In this document: one piece after another, positions 1 to 9,321 of the stretch
Numbering within the stretch: the stretch's first letter is position 1
Layout: every line of letters begins with the position of its first letter
Assembly (NCBI RefSeq): GCF_004115975.1
Contig: NZ_SDDZ01000003.1
Location: 403,348-467,347, forward strand
Direction: 5' to 3'
DNA: 64,000 nucleotides
Origin: Gelidibacter gilvus
GTDB taxonomy: Bacteria; Bacteroidota; Bacteroidia; Flavobacteriales; Flavobacteriaceae
Translations under genes and position numbers: made by a program
Notes under the pieces: model-generated
Told to the model about the DNA's origin: nothing
The model's input: the letters and a program-made list of their open reading frames with translations, nothing else
Database searches by the model: none

Positions 1-2111
1 CCGCCTGCTTTTTTAACATCTTCACTCAACTTAATATCCGTACCACGACCAGCCATATTGGTAGCAATGGTCACTTGACCCGGTTGTCCTGCCTCAGCAA
101 CAATATCGGCTTCTTTCTTATGGAGCTTCGCGTTCAAAACGTTGTGAGGTACTTTTCTTAAGGTTAACATTTTGCCTAATAACTCACTGATTTCAACACT
201 GGTCGTTCCAATCAGAACAGGGCGACCTGCTTCCGATAATTTAGTCACTTCGTCAATAACAGCATTGTACTTCTCACGTTTGGTTTTATAAACTAAATCA
301 TCACGATCATCACGAGCTATAGGTCTGTTGGTTGGAATTTCAATAACATCCAGTTTGTAAATTTCCCAGAACTCACCAGCTTCAGTCAAAGCAGTACCAG
401 TCATACCAGATAGCTTACGGTACATTCTAAAGTAATTCTGTAGGGTTACCGTAGCAAAGGTTTGGGTGGCCGCTTCAATTTTCACATTCTCTTTAGCTTC
501 AATGGCTTGGTGCAAACCGTCGCTATAACGACGACCATCCATAATACGACCGGTTTGTTCATCAACAATCATTACTTTATTGTCAATAACAACATATTGA
601 ATGTCTTTTTCAAATAAGGCATAAGCCTTTAATAGTTGGCTTAAAGTGTGGATACGTTCTGATTTGATACCAAAATCCCTGAAGAGTTCTTCTTTAGCTT
701 CCGCCTCTTTTTCTTTGGAAAGATTTTGTGATTCGATTTTAGAAATCTCCATTCCGATTTCTGGCATGACGAAGAAATTGGGATCATCTTCACCTGAAAG
801 AAATTCTACACCTTTATCAGATAATTCTACCTGATTATTTTTCTCATCAATTACATAGTACAGTTCCGCATCAACTTTAGGCATTTCGCGGTTATTGTCC
901 TGCATATAATGATTCTCTGTTTTTTGCAATAATTGCTTGATGCCTTCTTCACTTAAAAATTTGATTAAGGCTTTGTTTTTAGGAATTCCTCTATACACAC
1001 GTAACAATTTAAAGCCACCTTCTTTGGTATTGCCTTCAGCAATTAATTTCTTGGCTTCTGCCAAAACCCCAGTTAGATAATGACGTTGCGCAGCTGCGAT
1101 GGCATCAACTTTGGGTTTTAATTCGTTAAATTCATGACGTTCTCCTTGCGGAATTGGTCCGGAAATAATCAATGGCGTACGGGCGTCATCCACTAAAACG
1201 GAATCCACCTCATCCACAATAGCATAGTGGTGAGGGCGTTGCACTAGATCATCAGGCGAATGTGCCATATTATCACGCAGATAGTCAAAACCAAATTCGT
1301 TATTGGTTCCGTAGGTAATATCGGCATTATACGCTTTTTTACGCGCTGCAGAATTGGGTTGATGGTAGTCAATACAATCGACGCTCATCCCATGAAACTC
1401 AAACAATGGCGCCATCCACGCACTGTCACGTTTTGCCAAATAATCGTTGACCGTAACTAAGTGCACACCGTTTCCAGTAAGTGCATTTAAGTACATTGGA
1501 AGCGAGGCTACAAGGGTTTTACCTTCACCAGTTTGCATCTCTGCAATTTTACCTTGATGCAGTGCCACACCGCCAATAAGTTGGACGTCATAGTGGATCA
1601 TGTCCCAAGTAATTGGTTTTCCGGCAGCATCCCAAGAGTTTGCCCAAATTGCTTTTTCATGTTCTAAGGTGACGTAGTCCTTGATTCCCGAAATTTCGCG
1701 ATCAAAAGTACTTGCTGTTACGGTGATGGAGGTGTTATGAACAAAGCGCTTCGCAGTTTCTTTAATGACGCCAAAGGCTTCAGGCAAAATAGTGTTCAAC
1801 ACTTCTTCTGTAGCCTTATAGATGTCGTCTTTGATGCGATCGATCTCTTGGTAGATATCTTCACGTTCGTCAATGTCTTCTGTGGCTTCAGCATCTTTTT
1901 GAAGTTTTTCGATCTTATCGTTAAATGGCTGACGCGCTTCAGCGATCTTAGATTTAAAAAATTCCGTTTTTGCCCTTAATTCGTCGTGTGACAAAGCTTC
2001 CAAAGCCTTTTCATAGGTTTTGATCTGATCTACAATAGGAATGATGGCTTTGACATCCTGTTTGGATTTGTCGCCAACAAAGACCTTCAATATTGAATCT
2101 AAAAAACTCAT
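1..2111 (-). CDS. secA: Preprotein translocase ATPase SecA (5' part, runs off the left edge)
   Basis: SecA is the cytoplasmic ATPase that drives secretory proteins through SecYEG. The reading frame is open from an ATG at 2111 to base 1, giving about 703 N-terminal residues; Bacteroidetes SecA proteins are about 1,100 residues, so the C-terminal third lies outside the window. Visible motifs are the Walker A MQTGEGKT near residue 190, the DEAD-type VDEVDS near residue 300 followed by [11 protein letters not shown], and [11 protein letters not shown] near residue 685 in the second motor domain. The start follows a stretch with no other upstream ATG in frame, and the N-terminus ([19 protein letters not shown]) fits the family. 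The nearest upstream gene is the DUF2795 gene, which has its own terminator, so secA is probably transcribed alone. Confidence 0.97.
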   Translation of the reverse strand, partial: MSFLDSILKVFVGDKSKQDVKAIIPIVDQIKTYEKALEALSHDELRAKTEFFKSKIAEARQPFNDKIEKLQKDAEATEDIDEREDIYQEIDRIKDDIYKATEEVLNTILPEAFGVIKETAKRFVHNTSITVTASTFDREISGIKDYVTLEHEKAIWANSWDAAGKPITWDMIHYDVQLIGGVALHQGKIAEMQTGEGKTLVASLPMYLNALTGNGVHLVTVNDYLAKRDSAWMAPLFEFHGMSVDCIDYHQPNSAARKKAYNADITYGTNNEFGFDYLRDNMAHSPDDLVQRPHHYAIVDEVDSVLVDDARTPLIISGPIPQGERHEFNELKPKVDAIAAAQRHYLTGVLAEAKKLIAEGNTKEGGFKLLRVYRGIPKNKALIKFLSEEGIKQLLQKTENHYMQDNNREMPKVDAELYYVIDEKNNQVELSDKGVEFLSGEDDPNFFVMPEIGMEISKIESQNLSKEKEAEAKEELFRDFGIKSERIHTLSQLLKAYALFEKDIQYVVIDNKVMIVDEQTGRIMDGRRYSDGLHQAIEAKENVKIEAATQTFATVTLQNYFRMYRKLSGMTGTALTEAGEFWEIYKLDVIEIPTNRPIARDDRDDLVYKTKREKYNAVIDEVTKLSEAGRPVLIGTTSVEISELLGKMLTLRKVPHNVLNAKLHKKEADIVAEAGQPGQVTIATNMAGRGTDIKLSEDVKKAG

Positions 2112-2131
2112 AAGGTGTTTTTGTTTAAGCT

Positions 2132-2153
2132 ACACTTCGACAAGCTCAGTGTG
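2132..2153. repeat. Dispersed CTTCGAC...CTCAGT element, copy 1
   Basis: The segment reads acacttcgacaagctcagtg plus two bases, with ACACT/AGTGT ends that are inverted relative to each other. A related copy (cttcgacttggctcagtac) lies at 28724-28747. It sits just upstream of the secA start codon. I infer a small intergenic repeat family; the function is unknown. Confidence 0.5.
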
Positions 2154-2250
2154 CGTTTTATGATAATATAAATTATTTGTACGATGTGTTTGCTTGTTAA
2201 GGCTCACAAAGATACGGTTTGTGCTAAGTTTATTAAAAAATAACGCACAA

Positions 2251-2275
2251 AAAAAGTCTCTTGATGAGACTTTTT
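2251..2275 (-). terminator. Rho-independent terminator after the DUF2795 gene
   Basis: The stem AAAAAGTCTC/GAGACTTTTT (10 bp, loop TTGAT) is followed by a T run on the minus strand. It lies 20 bases beyond the stop codon of the DUF2795 gene. Confidence 0.8.
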
Positions 2276-2295
2276 AACTATTCTTTTTGATTTAT

Positions 2296-2517
2296 TTAAT
2301 ATTCGTCCTCGTTCCAGAGGTAGTCCTCATCGGTTGGATAATCTGACCATATTTCTTCAATTGAATCATAAGAGTCTCCTTCATCTTCAATTGCTTGTAA
2401 ATTCTCTACAACTTCTAAGGGCGCACCAGTACGGATCGCATAATCAATTAATTCGTCTTTGGTAGCAGGCCAAGGCGCATCACTTAAATAAGATGCTAGT
2501 TCTAATGTCCAATACAT
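2296..2517 (-). CDS. Small acidic DUF2795 family protein
   Basis: This 73-residue acidic protein starts MYWTLELASYLSDAPWPATK and ends in a glutamate/aspartate-rich tail. The N-terminal two thirds resembles the DUF2795 family, in which short proteins carry a helical pattern around a conserved P-A-T-K-x-E-L segment (here residues 16-23) that may bind nucleic acid; no function is established for this subgroup. It has its own terminator and stands between secA and the cobalamin adenosyltransferase gene, with 156 bases of AT-rich sequence separating it from the latter. Identification rests on family recall and the conserved segment. Confidence 0.75.
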   Translation of the reverse strand: MYWTLELASYLSDAPWPATKDELIDYAIRTGAPLEVVENLQAIEDEGDSYDSIEEIWSDYPTDEDYLWNEDEY

Positions 2518-2673
2518 TTGTTATTCGTTTTAAATTTTTGCAAAAATAATTTTTTTGTTGATATAATCAAGTAAAAAATGAATTATTTAGTCATTAATTA
2601 AAAGAACGTATAATTCTTACAAGATTTCTCGACTTTAAATATATAATCAAAAAAGATGTAAAAGCCTAATTCT

Positions 2674-3249
2674 TTAGGATTCTTTTTGCGGAATCCATTG
2701 GATTTCTTCGGCTTGTAAGTCATGAGACAACTTTCGTGCCAATACAAATAGATAGTCAGATAAACGGTTTAAGTACATTAAAGCTTCTGGTTGGAAAGGC
2801 TCTAAGTCATTAAGTGCAGAGGCCAAACGTTCGGCTCTACGGCACACGCAGCGGGCTATGTGACAGAATGACACGGTTTGATGTCCGCCTGGCAACACGA
2901 AGTGTGTCATTTCAGGTAAGGTTGTATTCATAAGATCTATTTCGTCTTCCAAACGTTGGATATCGGCCGATGAGATTTTTGGAATGTTTAATCGGGCTTT
3001 TCCACTTTTAAGTGTCGCCTTTGCAGGGTCCGTAGCTAAAGTAGAACCAATGGTGAACAATCGATCTTGAATGATCATTAAGATTTCTTTGGAATGTTGA
3101 TCGATTTTTTGATCTCTGATTAAGCCAATATGCGAATTTAGTTCATCCACCGTTCCGTAACTGTCAATGCGGATGTGATGTTTTGGGACTCTGGTGCCGC
3201 CAAATAGCGCGGTGGTTCCTTTATCGCCTGTTTTTGTATATATTTTCAT
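2674..3249 (-). CDS. pduO: PduO-type cob(I)alamin adenosyltransferase
   Basis: The enzyme transfers the adenosyl group of ATP to cob(I)alamin to make adenosylcobalamin. The 191-residue protein begins MKIYTKTGDKGTTALFGG, the glycine-rich ATP-binding N-terminus that defines the PduO type. It also has the CVCRRAERLA segment with the conserved arginine pair and the NRLSDYLFVLAR helix near the C-terminus. The frame stays open further upstream to 3387, but that extension is made of intergenic repeat sequence, and 191 residues is the normal family length, so the ATG at 3249 is chosen. No cobalamin biosynthesis genes are nearby, which fits salvage of imported corrinoid. Confidence 0.93.
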   Translation of the reverse strand: MKIYTKTGDKGTTALFGGTRVPKHHIRIDSYGTVDELNSHIGLIRDQKIDQHSKEILMIIQDRLFTIGSTLATDPAKATLKSGKARLNIPKISSADIQRLEDEIDLMNTTLPEMTHFVLPGGHQTVSFCHIARCVCRRAERLASALNDLEPFQPEALMYLNRLSDYLFVLARKLSHDLQAEEIQWIPQKES

Positions 3250-3258
3250 TTTTAAAGA

Positions 3259-3475
3259 GTTTGAAGTTTGAAGCGCGTGCCTTGAAATACGAAGATACAT
3301 TAGATTGAAAAGTTTTGCCACGAATACGTAAATATTTTTTTGGACTGGGTAGAGGGTAGAGGGTAAGTGGGGAGTTATCGGGAGCACGAAAGTTTTTTAG
3401 GGTTTGAAGCAGGAAGCTTGAAGCACGAAGATGTGATGGCATGATAAAGTTGCCACGAATACACAAGTTTTTGTT
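3259..3475. repeat. Two copies of a ~75-bp intergenic module (GAAGTTTGAAG... GCCACGAATAC)
   Basis: Bases 3259-3330 and 3402-3475 are diverged direct copies. Each begins with a TTTGAAG-rich tract, continues with a CGAAGAT segment, and ends with a GCCACGAATAC motif. Shorter copies of the TTTGAAG part lie at 34542-34573 and 50532-50560. Short read-through frames here are not genes. The rest of the 471-base gap (3476-3593) shows nothing I recognise. Confidence 0.7.
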
Positions 3476-3593
3476 GAGGGATTTAATCGAAAATTTACAC
3501 CAATAGAGAATTCCAGATTCTATAATTGTTGGATAGTAATAAGTGATAAGTTTTTTGGAATTAATTCCTTGTCCAATTGATAAAATTTAACTT

Positions 3594-3720
3594 GAACACT
3601 GAACACTGAACACTGAACACTGAACACTGAACATTGAACACTGCCTGCCCGTCCGTAGCATTTGCGTAGGCGGGAACACTGCCTGCCTGTCCGTCAATAG
3701 CATTTGCGCTGGCGGGAACT
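3594..3720. repeat. GAACACT heptamer tandem array with two GC-rich hairpin-like units
   Basis: Seven consecutive copies of GAACACT (one reads GAACATT) occupy 3594-3642. Two similar GC-rich units follow, at 3643-3674 and 3681-3716, each opening with GCCTGCC and closing with GGCGGG and separated by another heptamer. The array abuts the trmD stop codon exactly. Related heptamers flank the four-helix-bundle gene at about 48 kb. The GC-rich units stand out from their AT-rich surroundings. Confidence 0.85.
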
Positions 3721-4398
3721 CTATTCCTCCAGCAAATCCGGTCTTCTTTTCAAAGTATGCTCGTATGCTTTGTCTTCGCGCCACTTTTCTATATTCGCGA
3801 AATGCCCAGAAAATAGAACTTCAGGCACCTTCATGCCTTTATATTCTCTTGGTTTTGTGTAAATAGGTGGTGCCAATAAATTATCTTGAAAGGAATCTGT
3901 CAAAGCCGAAGTTTCATTGCCTAACACGCCTGGAATAAGTCGTATGATAGCATCACACAACACTGCAGCTCCCAATTCGCCTCCTGAAAGGACATAATCG
4001 CCAATAGAAATCTCTTTGGTTATCAATAGGTCTCTAACACGTTGATCAACGCCTTTGTAATGTCCGCAAAGAATTATAATATTCTCTTTTAAAGAAAGTG
4101 TGTTCGCTATGCTTTGATTTAATGTGTTGCCGTCAGGTGTCATATAGATGACTTCATCATAATCACGCTCCTCCTTCAATTTAGAGATGCACTTATCAAT
4201 GGGTTCAATCATCATGACCATACCTGCACCGCCACCAAATTGTGTGTCATCTATTGATTTATAACGATCAGTTGTGTAGTCTCTTAAATTATGGAAATGG
4301 ACTTCGACCAAACCTGCTTCGATGGCACGTTTTAAAATAGAGGCTTCGAAAGGACTTTTAAGTAACTCAGGTAAAACGGTAATGATATCTATGCGCAT
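3721..4398 (-). CDS. trmD: tRNA (guanine-37-N1)-methyltransferase TrmD
   Basis: TrmD methylates G37 next to the anticodon of tRNAs reading CNN codons, using S-adenosylmethionine, which prevents frameshifting. The 225-residue protein has the deep trefoil knot signatures [11 protein letters not shown] (residues 110-120) and [10 protein letters not shown] (132-141), and the N-terminal GGGAGMVM loop (55-62). The C-terminal [16 protein letters not shown] segment carries the likely catalytic aspartate. Length is normal. The usual rpsP-rimM-rplS neighbours are absent. The downstream gene, beyond a 163-base gap, belongs to the next unit upstream in transcription. Its stop codon directly borders the heptamer repeat array. 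Confidence 0.97.
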   Translation of the reverse strand: MRIDIITVLPELLKSPFEASILKRAIEAGLVEVHFHNLRDYTTDRYKSIDDTQFGGGAGMVMMIEPIDKCISKLKEERDYDEVIYMTPDGNTLNQSIANTLSLKENIIILCGHYKGVDQRVRDLLITKEISIGDYVLSGGELGAAVLCDAIIRLIPGVLGNETSALTDSFQDNLLAPPIYTKPREYKGMKVPEVLFSGHFANIEKWREDKAYEHTLKRRPDLLEE

Positions 4399-4526
4399 GT
4401 TTTTTCAGGCTTCAGTTGGCAGAGCACAGTCTTCATAGTCTGAAGAAATCTGCAATAATTTTTAGATGGGATGAATGAGCTTATATTTAACAATCAAATA
4501 AGAAAACATCTGATGTCCCTTAATCA

Positions 4527-4554
4527 AAAATCTGTAAGATTTCTTACAGATTTT
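4527..4554 (-). terminator. Terminator hairpin after the coiled-coil membrane protein gene
   Basis: Perfect 11-bp arms AAAATCTGTAA/TTACAGATTTT surround a 6-nt loop, and a short T run follows on the minus strand. It lies 8 bases past the stop codon of the gene at 4562-5182. Confidence 0.75.
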
Positions 4555-4561
4555 CAAGCTT

Positions 4562-5182
4562 TTACTTTAGTGTTTTTTGTTTGTTGATTTCGTCCTGCAG
4601 TTGTCGCCTTACTTTTTGTTCGCGTTCGAGTGCTGTACGTCTATGTTCTTCAAATTCCTCTTCAGTTTCGACCAACGATTTTTTTGCTAATCTTGTCACA
4701 GAATTACTGTTTCTGAATTTATAAATGAATATTAATAACAGGAAGAAAAGGGCACCAATGATGCTCCACATCAATACGTTATAATTGTCTTTGCTCATTT
4801 GCAACCCAAACAGAGCCATATTGTCCTTCTCTTCATTTGTGTCTGCTAAAGTAGATTCGGTTTCAGAAAGGTTACTTTTAAGGGTTACAATTTCTTGAGC
4901 CAAACTGTCCACCGTACTTTGGGTGGTTTTCAAATCGTTTTGAAGTGCTTTCAAGGAATCTAAGGTGTGTGCCTTTAATTGATACAACCAAGTCTTTTTT
5001 ACATTTTTATACTCTTGATAATTGTAAGATTTTTGAATGACATATTCAAACTGGTTGTCTATCGTGCCTTCAGTGAGCGATAAAGTATCCTCTTCCTCCG
5101 TGGTGGTAGTTTTTTGAGCGTTGGAGACTACAAAAAACAGACAAGCGACAAGGGTAAGGGTTAGAGTTTTTAAAGAATGCAT
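4562..5182 (-). CDS. Secreted/membrane coiled-coil protein of unknown function
   Basis: I do not recognise a characterised family. From the ATG at 5182 the protein has 206 residues. It begins with a signal peptide (MHSLKTLTLTLVACLFF...NAQ), then an acidic T/E-rich segment and a predicted coiled coil around residues 65-115 (LKALQNDLKTTQSTVDSLAQ). One membrane helix follows (WSIIGALFFLLLIFIYKF, about 137-154), and a charged C-terminal helix rich in E, R and K. The frame runs upstream to 5269 but that extension would sit ahead of the signal peptide, so it is rejected. Similar flavobacterial proteins next to trmD have sometimes inherited the TrmD name; nothing in this sequence supports a methyltransferase. 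Confidence 0.8.
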   Translation of the reverse strand: MHSLKTLTLTLVACLFFVVSNAQKTTTTEEEDTLSLTEGTIDNQFEYVIQKSYNYQEYKNVKKTWLYQLKAHTLDSLKALQNDLKTTQSTVDSLAQEIVTLKSNLSETESTLADTNEEKDNMALFGLQMSKDNYNVLMWSIIGALFFLLLIFIYKFRNSNSVTRLAKKSLVETEEEFEEHRRTALEREQKVRRQLQDEINKQKTLK

Positions 5183-5256
5183 TGGTTTGATTTTTCTGAT
5201 GAGGTTAAATTTTGGACAAGATAAAAAAATATGTAGATGTATGCTAATATTTAAAA

Positions 5257-5286
5257 CAAATAGCCTCACATTAAGGAGGCTATTTG
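5257..5286 (-). terminator. Rho-independent terminator after gap
   Basis: Perfect 11-bp arms CAAATAGCCTC/GAGGCTATTTG surround an 8-nt loop and are followed by TTTTAAA on the minus strand. It lies 39 bases beyond the stop codon of the glyceraldehyde-3-phosphate dehydrogenase gene. Confidence 0.88.
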
Positions 5287-5324
5287 ATATACGGTTGAAG
5301 TTTTATTTTAGATGTTTTGCTCGA

Positions 5325-6773
5325 CTAATAATATGTAAAACGTCTCACCTTTGAAATATATTTAGCCAATCTTATGACTTGATGGCTGTATCCATATTCA
5401 TTGTCATACCAAATATATAAAATGATGTTTTTGCCACCATCCCTTACGATGGTTGCTTTACTATCATAAATTGCAGGTGCGGAACAGCCCACAATATCAC
5501 TAGATACAAGTTCATCACTCAATTCAAACTTTATCTGCTCCACAAGGTTGCCTTCCAAAGCATATTTTTTGATAATGGTATGAATTCCATCCAGAGTTGT
5601 AGGTTTTTCAAGTTCTAAATTCAATATTGCCAATGAACCGTTTGGCACAGGAACACGGATGGCGTTAGAAGTCAATTTTCCTGCCAATGATGGTAGCGCT
5701 TTGGAAACTGCACTGCCTGCACCAGTTTCTGTGATTACCATATTCAATGCTGCTGCACGACCACGACGGTATTTGCTATGGAAATTATCAACTAAATTCT
5801 GATCATTTGTGTAGGAATGGATGGTTTCTATATGACCATATTTTACGCCCAACGTATCTTCAATAACTTTTAATACGGGTGTAATGGCATTAGTGGTACA
5901 GGAAGCCGCTGAAAAAATATCAACTTTATCCGGATCGTAATCCAAATGGTTGACACCATGTACAATATTTGGAATGCCTTTTCCTGGTGCAGTCAATAAT
6001 ACTTTGCTAACCCCTTTTGATTTTAGATGTCTGTTTAAAGCTTCTTGATCTCTAAAAGCACCTGTATTGTCAATTACCAAGGCGTCTTTAATACCGTATT
6101 GGGTATAATCAATATCTTCTGGTGCATTGGCAGAAATGACATTAACCGTTGTACCATTAATGATAAGGGCGCTGTTTTTTAGATCTGTAATTACAGTTCC
6201 GGAAAAATCGCCGTGCACAGAATCATTCCGAAGCAAGGAGGCTCTTTTTTCTAAAACAACCTGATCAATTTTCCCACGAGTAACTATGGCTCTCAATCGC
6301 ATTTGACTGCCTTTACCGGTTTTCGCCATTAATTCCCTAGCCAATAATCGACCAATCCGTCCAAAGCCATAAAGAACAACATCTTTGGGCATTATCGATT
6401 CGTTTTTTCTTGCACCTTTAAGTTTGTCAACAACAAATGCCGTCGCATTGGAATATTTTTGATCTTCTAAATGGTATTCAAAAGTCAATTTCCCAATATC
6501 CAATTTTGCAGGAGGCACATCTAAGGTTTTGATCGCTTGGGCGATTTCAACAGAATCAAAAATAGAAATTGGTTTTTCAACAAATTCACCTGCATATTCA
6601 TGCAGATTCAAGATGTCGCTGACATTTCTGTCAATTAATTCATTTCTAAAAAGTACAAGCTCAATGGATTTGTCATACCATAGATCGCTGACTATTTTAA
6701 TAAATTCAACTGTTGCTTTTCGTCTATCTGCTTGAAAAGCCAATTCGTTTTCATAAGTTCCGTTCAAACTCAT
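5325..6773 (-). CDS. gap: Glyceraldehyde-3-phosphate dehydrogenase, long N-terminally extended form
   Basis: The enzyme interconverts glyceraldehyde-3-phosphate and 1,3-bisphosphoglycerate. In the 482-residue form starting MSLNGTYENELAFQADRRKA, the Rossmann motif GFGRIGR is at residues 136-142 and the catalytic cysteine is C292 in ASCTTN. About 130 residues precede the Rossmann domain, compared with none in the usual 335-residue enzyme; this long form is common in Bacteroidetes. Extension of the frame to 6869 is possible but the added residues look like untranslated leader. Whether it works in glycolysis or gluconeogenesis, and with NAD or NADP, cannot be told from sequence. It is transcribed alone between two terminators. 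Confidence 0.95.
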   Translation of the reverse strand: MSLNGTYENELAFQADRRKATVEFIKIVSDLWYDKSIELVLFRNELIDRNVSDILNLHEYAGEFVEKPISIFDSVEIAQAIKTLDVPPAKLDIGKLTFEYHLEDQKYSNATAFVVDKLKGARKNESIMPKDVVLYGFGRIGRLLARELMAKTGKGSQMRLRAIVTRGKIDQVVLEKRASLLRNDSVHGDFSGTVITDLKNSALIINGTTVNVISANAPEDIDYTQYGIKDALVIDNTGAFRDQEALNRHLKSKGVSKVLLTAPGKGIPNIVHGVNHLDYDPDKVDIFSAASCTTNAITPVLKVIEDTLGVKYGHIETIHSYTNDQNLVDNFHSKYRRGRAAALNMVITETGAGSAVSKALPSLAGKLTSNAIRVPVPNGSLAILNLELEKPTTLDGIHTIIKKYALEGNLVEQIKFELSDELVSSDIVGCSAPAIYDSKATIVRDGGKNIILYIWYDNEYGYSHQVIRLAKYISKVRRFTYY

Positions 6774-6899
6774 TTTTTTGAAATTTTTATGTATCCGCAG
6801 GTTATGAAGATACGTTGATGTTGTGTTTTTTTTTCCGATCTTTCGGACTGCAAAAGTAATATATTTCAATCGTTTTCGTAAACATTTAAAGAAATAAAA

Positions 6900-6931
6900 A
6901 ACCCTACAGTAAAGATTAATACTATAGGGTT
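6900..6931 (-). terminator. Terminator after the DegP gene
   Basis: Arms AACCCTACAGT and ACTATAGGGTT pair over 11 positions with one mismatch, and on the minus strand the hairpin runs into TTTTTTATTTC. It starts 25 bases past the protease stop codon. Confidence 0.85.
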
Positions 6932-6955
6932 ATGAATGCGTTAAAATGCGCTCTA

Positions 6956-8371
6956 TTATTTAAAAATAAAACTCTCTTTTTGTCCTGAACTATTAATGAT
7001 TGATAACTTCTTTAAATTTTTCTCAAGATCATCGCCATATTTTTGTTTTAATTTAATGATGTCATCCACGTCGTTAATTTTTTGATCATTAATTTCTGTA
7101 ATGATATAGCCTCTATTGATACCTAGCCTTTTGTAAAGGGCATAATTGTCATTCTTAACGACGACCACACCATTAGTGATATTTGCACTTTTTTTGAGAT
7201 TACTTGGAATGTTTCTCAATTGCATATCTAAAAAGTCAACCGTCGAAATTTCACTTTTAGATAGGGTTACTGGGATTACTTTTTCAGAACCGCTTCTGAT
7301 CAAAGTCAAATTGACTACGTCATCTGGACGTTTGGTGCTTAAATAACCACTTAAATCAGAGAATTTTGAAATCGTTATATTATCAATTTTCTTGATGATA
7401 TCACCTTTTCTAATACCAGCTTTTTCTGCACCTGAACGCTCTTCAACATCACTTACGTAAAAACCTTGAGTAGTATTGACTTCAAAGGTTTCGGCTGATT
7501 TACTGTTTAGTTCGCCCCCTCTAACACCCAAAATGCCGTTTTGCACATTACCAAACTCCATGATATCTTCAACAACTTTTCTGGCAATGTTGCTAGGTAC
7601 AGCAAAAGAATATCCAATATAAGAGCCCGTTTGGGAGGAGATGGCTGTGTTAATACCAATGAGTTCACCACGAGTATTGACAAGTGCACCACCTGAATTT
7701 CCAGGATTAACGGCAGCATCGGTTTGGATAAACGATTGGGCATTTACTCCTGATAAGTCTCTGGATTTAGCACTAATTATACCGGCGGTAACCGTAGAAG
7801 TTAAATTAAAAGGATTGCCCACTGCCAAAACCCACTCACCAACTTTTGCCTGATCAGAATCACCAAAAGTTGCAAAAGGCAATTCTTGATCTGAATCGAT
7901 CTTCAGTAAGGCAATGTCTGTTTTTTCATCGGTGCCAATAAGTTCTGCAGTATAAATTCTGTTGTTGTTCAAAGCTATGGAAATCTGCTGAGCACCAGTA
8001 ATAACGTGGTTGTTGGTAATAATATAACCGTCAGGTGAAATGATAACTCCACTCCCGGTCCCAATTTGGGCGCGTTCGGTATTTCGACCCATGAACAAAT
8101 CCTGAAGGGTCATTGGAGCTCTACTGATGGTTGTGTTTTTTACGTGCACTACGGTATGTACCGCATTAGCTGCAGCCTCCGTGAAATCGGGTGCATTTAA
8201 GGTGCCGTAAGAGGCCACTGCTTTATTGCTTGTGGGAAAATAGGATAAAGTGGAATCGGTACTTGTGGTCATCTGAATTTCGCCATCTTTTTCTATAAAA
8301 ATCTTATAGGCAGAAAGTGTCATGACTCCTCCCAAAGCAGAAACTAAAATCAGGGTTAAAATCTTTTTCAT
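6956..8371 (-). CDS. degP: Periplasmic serine protease/chaperone of the DegP/HtrA (Do) family
   Basis: DegP-type proteins degrade or refold damaged envelope proteins. The 471-residue protein has an N-terminal membrane or signal segment (MKKILTLILVSALGGVMTLS) and a trypsin-like domain with catalytic residues H122 (TNNHVITGA), D152 (EKTDIALLKI) and S226 (NPGNSGGAL). Two PDZ domains follow at roughly 275-370 and 390-460. The first PDZ contains GILGVRGGELN. Length and order are typical. It is followed by its own terminator and diverges from dapF across a 176-base region with no recognisable heat-shock operator. Confidence 0.96.
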   Translation of the reverse strand: MKKILTLILVSALGGVMTLSAYKIFIEKDGEIQMTTSTDSTLSYFPTSNKAVASYGTLNAPDFTEAAANAVHTVVHVKNTTISRAPMTLQDLFMGRNTERAQIGTGSGVIISPDGYIITNNHVITGAQQISIALNNNRIYTAELIGTDEKTDIALLKIDSDQELPFATFGDSDQAKVGEWVLAVGNPFNLTSTVTAGIISAKSRDLSGVNAQSFIQTDAAVNPGNSGGALVNTRGELIGINTAISSQTGSYIGYSFAVPSNIARKVVEDIMEFGNVQNGILGVRGGELNSKSAETFEVNTTQGFYVSDVEERSGAEKAGIRKGDIIKKIDNITISKFSDLSGYLSTKRPDDVVNLTLIRSGSEKVIPVTLSKSEISTVDFLDMQLRNIPSNLKKSANITNGVVVVKNDNYALYKRLGINRGYIITEINDQKINDVDDIIKLKQKYGDDLEKNLKKLSIINSSGQKESFIFK

Positions 8372-8531
8372 TTTAAATATAGTTTATTTGAGAATTATGA
8401 AATTAATCGTTTAAAATATTAATGCATAACAATTAAAAATAGTTTTTTATTACATTTAACATAGTCTTTTAACGGTTTTTAACGCGAACTTTAACGCTCG
8501 TTTAACACCACAATAAACCGTCAGGATTTCT

Positions 8532-8539
8532 TATATTTG
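8532..8539 (+). promoter_or_regulatory. Bacteroidetes -7 promoter element (TATATTTG) of dapF
   Basis: TATATTTG matches the TAnnTTTG consensus of Bacteroidetes housekeeping promoters. The dapF ATG begins only 9 bases after it, so the transcript would have almost no leader. I see no convincing -33 TTTG at the usual 19-base spacing. Confidence 0.55.
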
Positions 8540-8547
8540 CCAAACCT

Positions 8548-9321
8548 ATGAAGCAGACATTCTATAAATATCAAGGTACAGGTAATGACTTTGTGATGAT
8601 TGACAATCGTGACCTATCCTTCGACAAAAACGATACCAAACGCATTAAATTCTTGTGTGACCGACGTTTTGGCATAGGAGCTGACGGATTTATCCTATTG
8701 GAAAACCACGATACATTAGATTTTAAAATGGTGTATTTTAATTCTGATGGAAATGAAAGCTCTATGTGTGGCAATGGTGGAAGATGTATTGTAGCCTTTG
8801 CAAAGTTTCTTGAGATTATTGATAACAGCACAAGCTTTGAAGCTATTGATGGTTTACATCATGCTCAGATAGAAACCGATACTGTAAAACTTCAAATGCA
8901 GGATGTCAAATATTTGGAAAAATTTGAATCTCACGTGTTTTTAAATACGGGATCGCCACATCATGTACAAATGGAAACTGATTTGACGCAGCTTGATATA
9001 AAAAAAGTTGGTTCTACAATAAGATATGGTGCGCCATACAATAAAGTTGGAAGTAATGTGAATTTTGTTTCTAAGATTTCTGACGAGTTGTTTTCAGTAA
9101 GAACCTATGAGCGTGGTGTTGAAGATGAAACTTTGTCCTGTGGAACCGGAGTGACTGCAGTTGCATTAGCAATGAACTATATTGGAGAGACAGAAAAAAA
9201 ACTAATAACCTTAAATGTTGAAGGTGGAACGCTACAGGTGTCTTTCGAAAAAGAAGGTCAAGGGTATAAAAATATTTGGTTGATTGGACCTGCAGTTCAG
9301 GTTTTTAAAGGAGAGATATAA
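8548..9321 (+). CDS. dapF: Diaminopimelate epimerase
   Basis: DapF interconverts LL- and meso-diaminopimelate, the penultimate step to lysine and the source of the peptidoglycan cross-link. The two catalytic cysteines are C74 (SSMCGNGGRC) and C198 (LSCGTGVTAVAL). The 257-residue length is standard. It leads a compact operon: its TAA overlaps the ATG of the GNAT gene (TAATG), and mltG and a lysozyme-like protein follow, a cell-wall grouping. The start ATG is fixed by the short distance to the promoter element and by the conserved MKQTFYKYQGTGNDF N-terminus. Confidence 0.97.
   Translation: MKQTFYKYQGTGNDFVMIDNRDLSFDKNDTKRIKFLCDRRFGIGADGFILLENHDTLDFKMVYFNSDGNESSMCGNGGRCIVAFAKFLEIIDNSTSFEAIDGLHHAQIETDTVKLQMQDVKYLEKFESHVFLNTGSPHHVQMETDLTQLDIKKVGSTIRYGAPYNKVGSNVNFVSKISDELFSVRTYERGVEDETLSCGTGVTAVALAMNYIGETEKKLITLNVEGGTLQVSFEKEGQGYKNIWLIGPAVQVFKGEI

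Noticed and set aside
3587..3784. An open frame reading as a cysteine/valine-rich peptide over the heptamer array
   Set aside because: It is produced by the 7-bp repeat, overlaps trmD and has no family resemblance.
4400..4460. A tRNA-like D-arm (CAGTTGGCAGAGCA) downstream of the coiled-coil gene
   Set aside because: No acceptor stem, anticodon arm or T arm can be folded around it; the sequence looks like intergenic low-complexity repeats.
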